From: an uncultured Acidobacteriota bacterium
GTDB taxonomy: Bacteria; Acidobacteriota; Blastocatellia; Pyrinomonadales; Pyrinomonadaceae
DNA: 64,000 nucleotides
Direction of reading: 5' to 3'
NCBI GenBank assembly: GCA_937873515.1
Contig: CALMYB010000006.1
Span: 186,001-250,000 of the forward strand
Under the pieces are notes generated by a model, which was given only the letters and a program-made list of their open reading frames with translations, was not told the DNA's origin and searched no databases. The position numbers were made by a program, and so were the translations under genes. Positions within the stretch are counted from its first letter, which is position 1. Each line of letters begins with the position of its first letter. Positions 1-7,607 of the stretch are shown piece after piece.

Positions 1-4
1 TGCG

Positions 5-87
5 ATGGAGGCGGAAACCCAAGCGGTAGCGCGGATGTGATTTTCGTTCGGTGCCTTAACACACTCCCTACCGGTCGTGTTTCCGCC
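5..87. repeat. Inverted pair of a dispersed REP-like repeat (family 2)
   Basis: The arm at about 10-39 is an imperfect reverse complement of the arm at 59-87. The right arm (29 bp, beginning ACACACTCCCTACCGG) recurs exactly at 5040-5068, just past the asnS stop codon. The pair could form a hairpin. The annotated GTG start of the next gene lies inside the right arm. Confidence 0.7.
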
Positions 88-997
88 AATCGCCCCTAAC
101 TACATCTTGAAACTATCCCCTAAAAATCTCATCTTGTTGGCAGCATTCCTTGTGGTGTCGGCAGCGTTGTGCGTCGCGTATGGATATTTTGTCGAACCGC
201 ATCGGCTCGTGATCACGACGCAAACGATTGCGCCTAAAGGCTGGCCGAAAGCTCTCGACGGTTACAAGATCGTGGCCATCGGCGACATTCACGCAGGCTC
301 GAACGGTGTCGATGACGCGAAGCTGCGACGCATTGTCGCAGAAACCAATGCACTGAAGCCGAACCTGATCGTTCTTTTGGGTGACTACGTTTCGGAGAAG
401 AATGAAACGGAACTACGGATGCCGATCTCTGAGATCGCGGATGGACTGGCGGGTTTTTCGGCCCCGGATGGTGTGCTCGCCGTGCTAGGCAATCACGATG
501 GTTTCACCTGTCCGAGCTGCATCAAGAAGGAATTTCCGCGTGTCGGGATAACTGTCTTGGATAATACGGTCGTTCCCGTCACGACCGCGAACGGCGCGCG
601 ATTTCGCGTTATCGGTTTGCCGGATCATATGCAGCTGACCTATTGGAAGGTCTTTTCCGATAACGCGAAACGGGCGCTCGCACCGACAGAAGGTCAAGGC
701 CCTGTGATCGCACTCGAACACAGCCCCGATATTCTTGAGGTGATCACAGGCGATTACCTTATCTCAAAGGATCTCTCGCTGATCCTCGCGGGACATACGC
801 ACGGCGGGCAGGTGCGTTTCCCGATCCTCGGGGCACCGATCGTTTCGTCGAGCTACGGTCAGAAGTACACGCGAGGGCTGATCAAGCAGAATGGCGTGCA
901 AATGTTCGTGACCTCGGGCATCGGTGAGAGCATTCTGGCGTTTAGATTTGGTGTTCCGCCGGAGATCGCCGAACTCACGCTGACCGCGGACAGGTAG
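77..997 (+). CDS. Membrane-anchored calcineurin-like metallophosphoesterase (YkuE type)
   Basis: This is a dinuclear-metal phosphoesterase of the YkuE/YaeI-like branch, probably facing the periplasm. Metal-binding motifs appear in family order: GDIHAG (about residues 69-74), LGDYVS (about 100), GNHD (about 138) and GHTHGGQ (about 241). One hydrophobic segment (about residues 17-37) serves as membrane anchor. The GTG at 77 lies within a dispersed repeat, so the true start may be the TTG at 107, which gives a compact MKLSPKN start before the membrane segment. No good ribosome-binding site is visible for either. The substrate is unknown; lipid A precursors or phospholipids are typical for relatives. 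Confidence 0.88.
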   Translation: MFPPIAPNYILKLSPKNLILLAAFLVVSAALCVAYGYFVEPHRLVITTQTIAPKGWPKALDGYKIVAIGDIHAGSNGVDDAKLRRIVAETNALKPNLIVLLGDYVSEKNETELRMPISEIADGLAGFSAPDGVLAVLGNHDGFTCPSCIKKEFPRVGITVLDNTVVPVTTANGARFRVIGLPDHMQLTYWKVFSDNAKRALAPTEGQGPVIALEHSPDILEVITGDYLISKDLSLILAGHTHGGQVRFPILGAPIVSSSYGQKYTRGLIKQNGVQMFVTSGIGESILAFRFGVPPEIAELTLTADR

Positions 998-1103
998 CGT
1001 AATCAGAGCCAGCAAAAGAAATTGCATTTCGGAATTAGCTTGTGAGTCAAAGATTTCCTACTATTTGTTCGATTCTACTACTACAAAAAACTGGAGGACC
1101 TTT

Positions 1104-1874
1104 GTGAACAAACTGAAGAACTTTTTACTTTTTTCAACGGTGATACTTATCACCTTTGCCCTTGCGGCATGTGGCACTCTAGGATCGAAAACTGCGGATA
1201 ACGCAACGCCGAAACCTGCTCCCGAGAATAGGAACAGCGCACCGACGGCGCCGGACGGAGCGGCCAAAGACATCAAAACATCGATCGGAGGCAACTATTC
1301 GGTCACAGGCTCAAACGTCGATGGCCAAGGCCGATACGAGGGCACTCTAACGATCACACCGCGCGATGAGGTTTATCAATTCTCTTGGCTAAGCGGCGGC
1401 AAGAGTTCAGATGGCGTCGGCGTCATGACGGGCAATAAGGTTGCGGTCGCCTTTACGGAAGGGACGAACGGCACGGGCTGCGGAGTTGTGCTCTATAGGA
1501 TCTTGTCGAATGGCGATCTGGATGGAAAGGCCGGTTATTGGGGCGTGAACGAGTCCGAAGGCGAAACGGCAAGGCGCACAAAAGGAACCAACCTTGAAGG
1601 AGAATATGCCATTTCGGGGAAAAATACCGACGGCCAATCCTACAATGGAACGTTGAAGGTCGCGAAAGACGGCGATGGATACAAGTTCGAATGGAACACG
1701 GGTTCTGTCCTTAAGGGCTTCGGCATTCACCAGGGCGATACCGTGAGCGTAGGTATCGGCGGACCGCAATGTTCTTTCGTCTCTTATGAGGTCAAGGCTG
1801 ACGGCACGCTTGAAGGAAAATGGGGCGGCCAAACGTCAAAAAGCTTCGGCACAGAGGTCGCAAAGAAGAAGTAA
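1104..1874 (+). CDS. Lipoprotein with two tandem beta-rich repeats
   Basis: The protein is predicted at 256 aa. The GTG at 1104 is preferred because it follows a clear TGGAGGA ribosome-binding site and starts directly at a lipoprotein signal (MNKLKNF, hydrophobic core, lipobox LAAC). An upstream TTG in the same frame lacks these features. After a Pro/Ala/Asn linker the body contains two copies of a roughly 85-residue unit: G(N/E)Y-(S/A)-(V/I)-(T/S)-G, then a Y-x-G-T-L strand, a Y-x-F-x-W strand, and a G-x-L-(D/E)-G-K end. No family name is recognised. The fold resembles small beta-barrel or lipocalin-like secreted repeats. The gene stands alone and is followed by a strong terminator. Confidence 0.8.
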   Translation: MNKLKNFLLFSTVILITFALAACGTLGSKTADNATPKPAPENRNSAPTAPDGAAKDIKTSIGGNYSVTGSNVDGQGRYEGTLTITPRDEVYQFSWLSGGKSSDGVGVMTGNKVAVAFTEGTNGTGCGVVLYRILSNGDLDGKAGYWGVNESEGETARRTKGTNLEGEYAISGKNTDGQSYNGTLKVAKDGDGYKFEWNTGSVLKGFGIHQGDTVSVGIGGPQCSFVSYEVKADGTLEGKWGGQTSKSFGTEVAKKK

Positions 1875-1884
1875 GCAAATAGAT

Positions 1885-1915
1885 GAGGCTCGATCTCATC
1901 GGGAGATCGAGCCTC
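1885..1915. terminator. Bidirectional intrinsic terminator hairpin
   Basis: A perfect 13-bp stem (GAGGCTCGATCTC with its complement) closes a 5-nt loop, followed by a short T-rich stretch. It lies between the convergent lipoprotein and phosphodiesterase genes and can serve both strands. Confidence 0.8.
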
Positions 1916-1947
1916 ACGGTTTTGCCTCTTAGCAATAGCTGCCAAAC

Positions 1948-3201
1948 TCATCTTAACATTCCGCGGACGTGTTTTAGATCACCGTCGTTGGCTGCGGGCG
2001 TTAGGCCGAGGATCTTGCACATAACGTTATAAACCTCGACGTTCGCAAAGGGCTCGGCAACATAGCCGCGTTTGAACGCAGGCCCATTGGCGATGAAGGT
2101 CGCCCTCATAGAAGCATACTTATTGTCGTAGCCGTGTGCTCCTCGGGTACGGAAAGGTTCGTCCTGGCCGTCGTTCCATGACTTATAACGCGCGTGGCTG
2201 GTGGTCAACCATCCCTCCTCGGAAGAGCAAACGATCGGTGCGACTCGCGGTCCATCATTATAATGGAGCCTTGCCGGAATGTCCTGCTTCTTCCAGCACG
2301 TTGTGTGATCGATGTCCTTGATCTTCGAATAGATCGCGTCGAGGTTGCCCGCTTTCGGAAATATCTGGACGATCTCATTCGTCCAAAGGATCTTGTCCGC
2401 GAGATCGAAGTTGAAATGGTCGTCAAGGAAGACCGCATTTCGCGGATCGACAGCGGCCATCCCGTGGTCGGAGACGATTATCACGTTGACCTGGCGGTCT
2501 ATCCCGCGTTTCCTTAGCCCCTCAACAAGCCTTCCGATGTTCCGGTCAACATTCCACACGGCATATTTCGTTTCTTCTGAGTCCGGACCAAACTCGTGCC
2601 CAGCGTCGTCAGTGTCCGAAAAATAGAGAGTCAAGAATGTCGGGCGTTCCTTTTGCGGCAGGTCAAGCCAGGAAAGGAGCGTGTCAACACGCAGATCGTT
2701 GGGCACCCTACCGTTATATCGCCGGTAGTGTTCGGGGAGAATTCCCTCGATCGGCGTCGCGGTTGCCGGGAAAAAGTACGCGCCGGTGTGTTGGCCCTGC
2801 CTTTCTGCGGTAACCCATACAGGCTCGCCGAGCCACCAACGCGGATTCTCGACCTCCGCAAGCTTCGACATCGAGAAGACAGTGCCGAAGTCGTACACAT
2901 TATTTTCAACGATGCCGTGATGGGCGGGGTAGAGGCCGGTGACGATCGTGTAATGGTTCGGGAACGTCTTGGTCGGGAACGACGGGATCATCCATTTCGC
3001 CCTCACGCCGGTTCGTGCGAGATGCTTCAAGGTCGGCGGACCGTACTTATCAACGTAGTCCGCGCGAAAACCGTCAAGCGAGATCAGGATCACCGTCGGC
3101 TTGAGGTCGCGGATCCGTTTTTGCGCGAACGCACCGGAAACCAACACCCCAATCACCAACAGCAGCACCGCGATCTTTGGGCGGTAGACCAAATATCTCA
3201 T
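1948..3201 (-). CDS. Secreted ectonucleotide pyrophosphatase/phosphodiesterase (ENPP-like)
   Basis: This is an alkaline-phosphatase-superfamily type I phosphodiesterase of the ENPP branch, expected to cleave nucleotide or phospholipid phosphodiesters outside the cytoplasm with two zinc ions. Visible features are a signal peptide ending AFAQ, metal site SLDGFRADY, nucleophile threonine in PTKTFPNHYT, SDTDDAGHEFG, and the metal-binding SDHGM motif. The length of about 417 aa fits bacterial NPPs. The ATG at 3201 is chosen over one five codons upstream because GAGGA sits about 8 nt before it; the upstream ATG has no ribosome-binding site. Confidence 0.92.
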   Translation of the reverse strand: MRYLVYRPKIAVLLLVIGVLVSGAFAQKRIRDLKPTVILISLDGFRADYVDKYGPPTLKHLARTGVRAKWMIPSFPTKTFPNHYTIVTGLYPAHHGIVENNVYDFGTVFSMSKLAEVENPRWWLGEPVWVTAERQGQHTGAYFFPATATPIEGILPEHYRRYNGRVPNDLRVDTLLSWLDLPQKERPTFLTLYFSDTDDAGHEFGPDSEETKYAVWNVDRNIGRLVEGLRKRGIDRQVNVIIVSDHGMAAVDPRNAVFLDDHFNFDLADKILWTNEIVQIFPKAGNLDAIYSKIKDIDHTTCWKKQDIPARLHYNDGPRVAPIVCSSEEGWLTTSHARYKSWNDGQDEPFRTRGAHGYDNKYASMRATFIANGPAFKRGYVAEPFANVEVYNVMCKILGLTPAANDGDLKHVRGMLR

Positions 3202-3364
3202 CGAAATATTCCTCATTGTTTGAAATTCAAGAGAATGATAACCGAATCACACCGAAAACCGAAGCTGTCGGGGCCCGGCGTTATAGAAGTGCCGCACATC
3301 GGCAATTGGAAGATACAATTCAAGGAAGCTAGTGAGGCCGGGCAAATCGTTTATACTCTGCAAA

Positions 3365-3952
3365 ATGGAAATAAACGTAGAGAATTTACAGTTGCTGGTT
3401 GCATTACTAGCATTTGTTTTAAGCATTGTTGCGATTGTCGTCTCTTTCTACGCAAGCAGACGAGCATCGCGGACACCATACGTGCTTGACGAGCTCAGGT
3501 CTCTCCGAGAGAGTTTGTTAGTCGTTTACAGAAGGCTGACCGGGTCATTGTCACCGGAGGCAATTAAGTGTCACCTTGAGGCAGTCGCGTCGTTCAATCG
3601 CGCGCCAGAGGAGTTTAGGTTCAGCATAAGCCAGTACGTATCATCTAGACAAAGGTTAGAACTTCTTGCAGAGGTACATCCCATTCTACTTAGGTATTCG
3701 TCGGTCGAAGAATCGATGAATATAGAGATCGCTCAGGATTTTCTGACGGCGTGGAGCAAGCTCGATGGTATCCTTCGTGGCGAATTCGATCAAAGTCTGA
3801 CGACGGACGAACTTGCAGACGTCTATCGGAAATCTTATGACGCAGTTATCGAAAGCCTTAATAGGTTCTACCAATACTTGGCAGAGCAAGGAAGGAACCA
3901 TCCAAAAAAAGTACGGTTGCAAGAATATAATGGACAAGCCCACAGCACTTGA
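3365..3952 (+). CDS. Hypothetical single-pass membrane protein
   Basis: The predicted protein is 195 aa. An N-terminal hydrophobic helix (about residues 8-30, LVALLAFVLSIVAIVVSF) is followed by a charged, mostly helical cytoplasmic-type domain with no recognised motif. The ATG at 3365 is preferred to an upstream GTG because it puts the helix near the N-terminus. By eye the codon use is more AT-rich than in the neighbours (many TTA, AAA and ATA codons), which suggests recent acquisition. It lies immediately outside a 49-bp duplicated fragment of asnS, so it may belong to the same inserted segment as the downstream kinase module. The function is unknown. Confidence 0.6.
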   Translation: MEINVENLQLLVALLAFVLSIVAIVVSFYASRRASRTPYVLDELRSLRESLLVVYRRLTGSLSPEAIKCHLEAVASFNRAPEEFRFSISQYVSSRQRLELLAEVHPILLRYSSVEESMNIEIAQDFLTAWSKLDGILRGEFDQSLTTDELADVYRKSYDAVIESLNRFYQYLAEQGRNHPKKVRLQEYNGQAHST

Positions 3953-3999
3953 TTTGTCGCGATATACAATTGGAGCAGAAATTTGGTATATGCGGGATC

Positions 4000-4048
4000 G
4001 AATTGTTTCGCGGACATGTTCGATGCCGGCCATCCAGGCGGTGCAGCG
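4000..4048 (-). repeat. Displaced copy of the asnS 3' region (att-like direct repeat)
   Basis: This stretch matches asnS positions 5113-5161 at 47 of 49 bases, in the same orientation. On the minus strand it would encode the [15 protein letters not shown] part of AsnS. The two copies bracket about 1.06 kb with the kinase module. No integrase gene is present. Confidence 0.75.
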
Positions 4049-4050
4049 AT

Positions 4051-4236
4051 TCACACATCGATCTCAGAAGGCTTTAGTATGACGACCTTGCCATCGCGAG
4101 CGATGACGACGCTATTGCCGGCCTGTTTATGCTTGAGCAACGCCTCGCGGACAGCTCTTCTGTAAGCTTCCGTGATCGCCTCGCTATGGATCACGAATAG
4201 GTTTTCGCTCTCTTTTAGCTTCTTATCTTTCTCCAT
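4051..4236 (-). CDS. Small partner protein of the zeta-like kinase (putative antitoxin)
   Basis: The predicted 61-residue acidic/basic helical protein starts MEKDKKLKESENLF and contains an AITEAYRRAVREALLKHKQ helix, followed by a short beta hairpin (SVVIARDGKVVIL). Its start overlaps the 3' end of the upstream kinase gene by 22 nt, so the two are translationally coupled. Small proteins of this kind are commonly found just after zeta-toxin-like kinases, which is why an antitoxin or regulatory-subunit role is inferred. No known DNA-binding motif is evident. Confidence 0.65.
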   Translation of the reverse strand: MEKDKKLKESENLFVIHSEAITEAYRRAVREALLKHKQAGNSVVIARDGKVVILKPSEIDV

Positions 4237-4781
4237 AGAGCCTCGTCAAAAACCCTTTCTCCGGTCGACTGGTCAAATCGCACTACTTCAACTGGGATTG
4301 TCCCCGACGCCTGAAAGATCCGCCAAGAATTGGCGACCGGTAAGTAGAGTTCAAAAAGATTCTTCAGACCTCTTTGATATCGTCGACGAATTGTTTCTTC
4401 CGGTATCGAGTGGCCGCCTGCTCTCACGCGAGCGGCAACCCTTTGAAGTGCGATCTCTACATTCTCAAGCCAAAGAAAAACGAGGTTTACCTGATATCCG
4501 TGAGCTTCGCGCAGGGTAGTCAGCCATCCCGAATAGGAACGAGAAGCAAGCGTCGTCTCGAACGCGAAATCCTTGCCGTCCATTGCCAGGTCATCGAGCC
4601 GTGCAAGCATAACTCGGCCTGCGTCAAAGGAAGCATCTTCGGGGGCAAATGCCGACAGGCCTTCGGCGATCGTATCGGCATTAACATATTCCGAGACGCC
4701 GAGCGTGTCACGAAGCAGCGCCGGAGCAAGCGTCGATTTGCCCGCTCCGTTCGGCCCTGCAATGATGATGACGTTTGGCAT
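4215..4781 (-). CDS. Zeta-toxin-family P-loop kinase
   Basis: The 188-aa protein has a Walker A motif GPNGAGKS (residues 9-16), an early aspartate (NADTIAEGL) and a FETTLASRSY segment, as in zeta toxin/AAA_33 kinases. Zeta/PezT toxins phosphorylate UDP-sugar peptidoglycan precursors; other members phosphorylate other small molecules, so the substrate here is open. The protein is short compared with PezT (about 250 aa). It sits in a compact minus-strand unit: the small membrane protein at 4788-5021 ends 6 nt upstream and the 61-aa partner overlaps downstream. The gene order (kinase before partner) is the reverse of epsilon-zeta. Confidence 0.8.
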   Translation of the reverse strand: MPNVIIIAGPNGAGKSTLAPALLRDTLGVSEYVNADTIAEGLSAFAPEDASFDAGRVMLARLDDLAMDGKDFAFETTLASRSYSGWLTTLREAHGYQVNLVFLWLENVEIALQRVAARVRAGGHSIPEETIRRRYQRGLKNLFELYLPVANSWRIFQASGTIPVEVVRFDQSTGERVFDEALWRKIRS

Positions 4782-4787
4782 ATTCTC

Positions 4788-5021
4788 CTAACCGAAAAGC
4801 AGATCGTAAGCAAGTGTGACAATACCGAGTGCGACAAAAACAATCCCGACCAGCATTGTCGCGGCTCGATTATACCCTGGAGGCCTCAATAGAAATTCCC
4901 GCCACCAATGCTCACCCTTCCATTGCTCTTCATCTGCTGTCGCCATTCCTTTTCCCATTATCAGCATGACAATACCCACGACGAAAGCTACGACGATGAA
5001 ACTAATGGAATTGACGGTCAT
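4788..5021 (-). CDS. Small two-helix membrane protein
   Basis: The predicted 77-aa protein has two hydrophobic helices, at about residues 5-23 and 57-75. They flank a polar loop rich in Trp and Glu (EEQWKGEHWWREF). No family is recognised. It ends 6 nt before the zeta-like kinase and probably shares its transcript, so a link to the toxin-like module is possible but unproven. Confidence 0.6.
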   Translation of the reverse strand: MTVNSISFIVVAFVVGIVMLIMGKGMATADEEQWKGEHWWREFLLRPPGYNRAATMLVGIVFVALGIVTLAYDLLFG

Positions 5022-5039
5022 GTTGGCTCAAGAAGTTCG

Positions 5040-5068
5040 ACACACTCCCTACCGGTCGTGTTTCCGCC
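5040..5068. repeat. Dispersed REP-like repeat, family 2
   Basis: This 29-bp sequence is identical to positions 59-87. It lies in the short gap after the asnS stop codon and before the small membrane protein gene. Confidence 0.75.
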
Positions 5069-5077
5069 TCCGATGCT

Positions 5078-6433
5078 TTACGGCTTAAGGCGGTAGAGCA
5101 TCCTCGGGAAGGGAATTGTTTCGCGGACGTGTTCGATGCCGGCCATCCATGCGGTGCAGCGTTCGATGCCCATGCCGAAACCTGCGTGCGGCACGCTGCC
5201 GTAACGCCGCAGATCGAGGTACCATTCGAAGGATTCGCGTGGAAGGCCGTGCGATTCGATCTGAGCTTCGAGATATTCGAGCGAAGCGGCACGTTCGCCG
5301 CCGCCGATGATCTCGCCGTAACCTTCAGGAGCGAGCAGATCGATGCCGAGGGCGGTCTCGGGGCGATCTTTGTCCACTTCGAAATAAAATCCCTTGATCG
5401 CCGTCGGGAAATGATGCACAAAGACGGGTTTGCCGTGGCGGTTCGATAGATACGTCTCGTCCGGCGCACCGAAGTCGCCGCCCCATTCGAAATGTGGAAC
5501 GCGGACGCCCTCGTCCGCATCTGCGTTTCCGTCAGAGGAAGAGCGGACGGGGGCGTCCGCGTTCCGTTCGTTCAGCATCTTGACGGCGTCGTCGTAGTGC
5601 AGTCGAGGGAATGGCGGAGTTATCGCCTCGAGTTTCGCGATGTCGCGTTCGAGGACCTTCAATTCCTCCTGCCTGTCTTCGAGAACACGCTCGACGATCG
5701 CGAGGATGAGGCCTTCGCCGAGGTCCATCATATCCTCGTAGCCCGCGTAAGCGACCTCGGGTTCGACCATCCAGAACTCCGTCAAGTGACGCCGCGTCTT
5801 CGACTTCTCGGCGCGGAATGTCGGGCCGAATGCGTACGACTTTCCGAACGCGGCGGCGGTCGCTTCGTTGTAGAGTTGGCCGCTCTGCGTGAGATACGCC
5901 TTGTCGTCGCCGAAATAGTCCACTTCGAAAAGCGTTGTCGTGCCTTCGCACGCGGCGGGCGTGAAGATCGGCGTGTCGGCGAGCGTGAATCCGTTGTCGT
6001 CGAAGAAATCTCGCGTCGCTTTGATCACCGTATGACGAACTTTGAGGACCGCGTGCTGTTTCTTCGAGCGTATCCAAAGATGGCGGTTGTCCATCAGGAA
6101 TTCGGTGCCGTGCTCTTTCGGAGTGATCGGGTAATCGTGCGAATTCTGAACGATCTCGAGCGAAGTTACGTCGATCTCGACGCCGATGGTTGAACGCGTA
6201 TCTTCCTTGACCGTGCCCGTAACGATGATCGACGACTCCTGACCGATGGAGTTCGCCGCCTCGAAAAGTTCTTCGCTGTTCGGGCGAAAAACGACGCACT
6301 GCACGATGCCCGTGCCGTCTCGCAGCTGCAGAAAGACGAGCTTGCCGCTCGAACGTTTGTTGTAGAGCCAGCCCTTGAGCGTGACAGTTTCGCCGATGCG
6401 GCCTTTAAGTTCGTTGATGTAGGTTTGCGCCAT
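5078..6433 (-). CDS. asnS: Asparagine--tRNA ligase with in-frame palindromic insertion
   Basis: This class IIb aminoacyl-tRNA synthetase charges tRNA-Asn with asparagine. It has an N-terminal OB-fold anticodon-binding domain (about residues 1-110, starting with [20 protein letters not shown]). The catalytic core carries motif 2 ([21 protein letters not shown]) and the C-terminal motif 3 ([13 protein letters not shown]). The length of 451 aa is close to the family norm (about 430-466). Unusual: residues 290-313 ([18 protein letters not shown] region) have no counterpart I know of in the family and are encoded by a 70-bp palindrome. The 3' region is duplicated at 4000-4048. Confidence 0.97.
   Translation of the reverse strand: MAQTYINELKGRIGETVTLKGWLYNKRSSGKLVFLQLRDGTGIVQCVVFRPNSEELFEAANSIGQESSIIVTGTVKEDTRSTIGVEIDVTSLEIVQNSHDYPITPKEHGTEFLMDNRHLWIRSKKQHAVLKVRHTVIKATRDFFDDNGFTLADTPIFTPAACEGTTTLFEVDYFGDDKAYLTQSGQLYNEATAAAFGKSYAFGPTFRAEKSKTRRHLTEFWMVEPEVAYAGYEDMMDLGEGLILAIVERVLEDRQEELKVLERDIAKLEAITPPFPRLHYDDAVKMLNERNADAPVRSSSDGNADADEGVRVPHFEWGGDFGAPDETYLSNRHGKPVFVHHFPTAIKGFYFEVDKDRPETALGIDLLAPEGYGEIIGGGERAASLEYLEAQIESHGLPRESFEWYLDLRRYGSVPHAGFGMGIERCTAWMAGIEHVRETIPFPRMLYRLKP
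5496..5565. repeat. Palindromic element inside asnS coding sequence
   Basis: A 23-bp stem (5496-5518 against 5543-5565, with one G-T wobble) surrounds a 24-nt loop; the arm begins GGAACGCGGACGCCC. It is translated in frame as part of AsnS. This resembles mobile palindromic elements that persist inside genes. Confidence 0.8.
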
Positions 6434-6467
6434 AACGTATAAAGGAGAAGTTTAGCGATTCCCGCGT

Positions 6468-6502
6468 AAAAAAGAAAAAGGCCGCCGAGTTCTCGTCGCG
6501 GC
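6468..6502 (-). terminator. Intrinsic terminator after amgK
   Basis: On the minus strand a short GC-rich stem (GCCGCGA with TCGGCGGC, one bulge) is followed by an almost uninterrupted T-tract (TTTTTCTTTTTT). It lies downstream of amgK and just upstream of asnS. Confidence 0.6.
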
Positions 6503-6584
6503 AAGCCGCCTGGGTTCTTCGCCTAGTGGCAATTCGGGGAGAAGATTCGCTCGCACGGGCGAGGTTACGGCGAATTGTGGCTAA

Positions 6585-7607
6585 CTAACTTTGAATTATC
6601 GCGGCATCACGGTCGATCTCGCGTTTCAGGATCGTGCAGAGGGTCGGGAATGTTCGTAAGTTTCCCGCCGAGCGGAGAACGATCTTGAACATCGGGACGA
6701 TGAACGGGATGAAGTGCGTTTTGCCGCGAACCGCCGATTGATACGAGAAGGTTCCGACCGCTTTCAGGCAGCGCTGCAGCGTCTGGAGGCGAAATTCCGC
6801 CGCGAACTCGGCTTCGTCGATCCGCGGAAGGCCAAGCGCAACACGAAGGTCGAGAAAATATCGGCGCTTCTGGGCAAGCCATTCCGTCGATGGCGGTTCG
6901 GTGATGCGATCGAGCAGGAACGACACGAGATCGTAGGCCACCGAGCCGATGCGTGCGTCCTGATGATCGATGATCCGCATCTTTTCGTCGCGGTCGATCA
7001 TCAAGTTCGCGGCGTGAAAGTCTCGATGGCAAAGCACGGCCGCACGCGCCGCGAGCTCTCGTGCGAGTTCGGTGAATTCCTCCGACAGACAGCGATCTTC
7101 CGTCGCAGAAAGCGGACGATGAGCGAACGTTTCGAAATAATGCGTCTTGAAGAAATCAAGTTCCCAGAGCAATTTCTCTTCGTCGAAGCTGAGGCGCGAC
7201 GCGATCGAATCCATCTCGAACGCGAGCGGGGTCGCGAGTTGGATGCGTGCGATCAACGCGATCGCTTCATCGACGAGACGAGCGGCGCGTTCCGTGTCCT
7301 GAGTTTTTAGATACTCGCGAAGGACCGCGTCGCCGAGATCTTCCTGCACGATAACGCCCAACTCGCCGTCAACCGCGTACAATTCGGCGACAGGCAGGTC
7401 TGCGCGCAAAAATAACGCCGTCACATCGACGTAAGCATGCTCCTGTTCGTTGAAACCTTCCGGGTAAACGCACGCGACCGCCGACACATCGCCCCAAGTG
7501 ATGCGGAAATATTCCCGCGTCGAAGCGTCGGCAGAGAGTGCTTCGATCTCGCTCTGAATTTCGTTCTTTGCGAGAAATGCGTTGAGTTTGTCGGCGCGTT
7601 TCGTCAT
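6585..7607 (-). CDS. amgK: AmgK-like N-acetylmuramate/N-acetylglucosamine kinase
   Basis: The 340-aa protein has an aminoglycoside-phosphotransferase fold. Visible features are an N-lobe motif DASTREYFR, the catalytic loop CHRDFHAANLMI and the metal-binding IDHQDARIG. In peptidoglycan recycling AmgK phosphorylates MurNAc at the anomeric carbon, and MurU then makes UDP-MurNAc. The gene begins directly after the stop codon of the murU-like gene, with no spacer. This is the classical AmgK-MurU pairing in reverse order, and it strongly supports the assignment over a generic phosphotransferase. The protein is cytoplasmic. A terminator follows about 80 nt downstream. Confidence 0.85.
   Translation of the reverse strand: MTKRADKLNAFLAKNEIQSEIEALSADASTREYFRITWGDVSAVACVYPEGFNEQEHAYVDVTALFLRADLPVAELYAVDGELGVIVQEDLGDAVLREYLKTQDTERAARLVDEAIALIARIQLATPLAFEMDSIASRLSFDEEKLLWELDFFKTHYFETFAHRPLSATEDRCLSEEFTELARELAARAAVLCHRDFHAANLMIDRDEKMRIIDHQDARIGSVAYDLVSFLLDRITEPPSTEWLAQKRRYFLDLRVALGLPRIDEAEFAAEFRLQTLQRCLKAVGTFSYQSAVRGKTHFIPFIVPMFKIVLRSAGNLRTFPTLCTILKREIDRDAAIIQS

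Noticed and set aside
2596..3489. Plus-strand ORF (297 codons) opposite the phosphodiesterase gene
   Set aside because: It is antisense to a gene with complete catalytic motifs, and its translation has no recognisable domain.
4000..4054. Fusion gene starting with an AsnS-like peptide (minus-strand ORF 3686-4054)
   Set aside because: The AsnS-like residues come from the duplicated asnS fragment; the rest is antisense to the hypothetical membrane protein gene.
6503..6584. Possible small structured RNA between amgK and the asnS terminator region
   Set aside because: CAATTCG/CGAATTG and CTCGC/GCGAG inverted repeats are present, but no known RNA family features (tmRNA, SRP RNA, tRNA) could be recognised.
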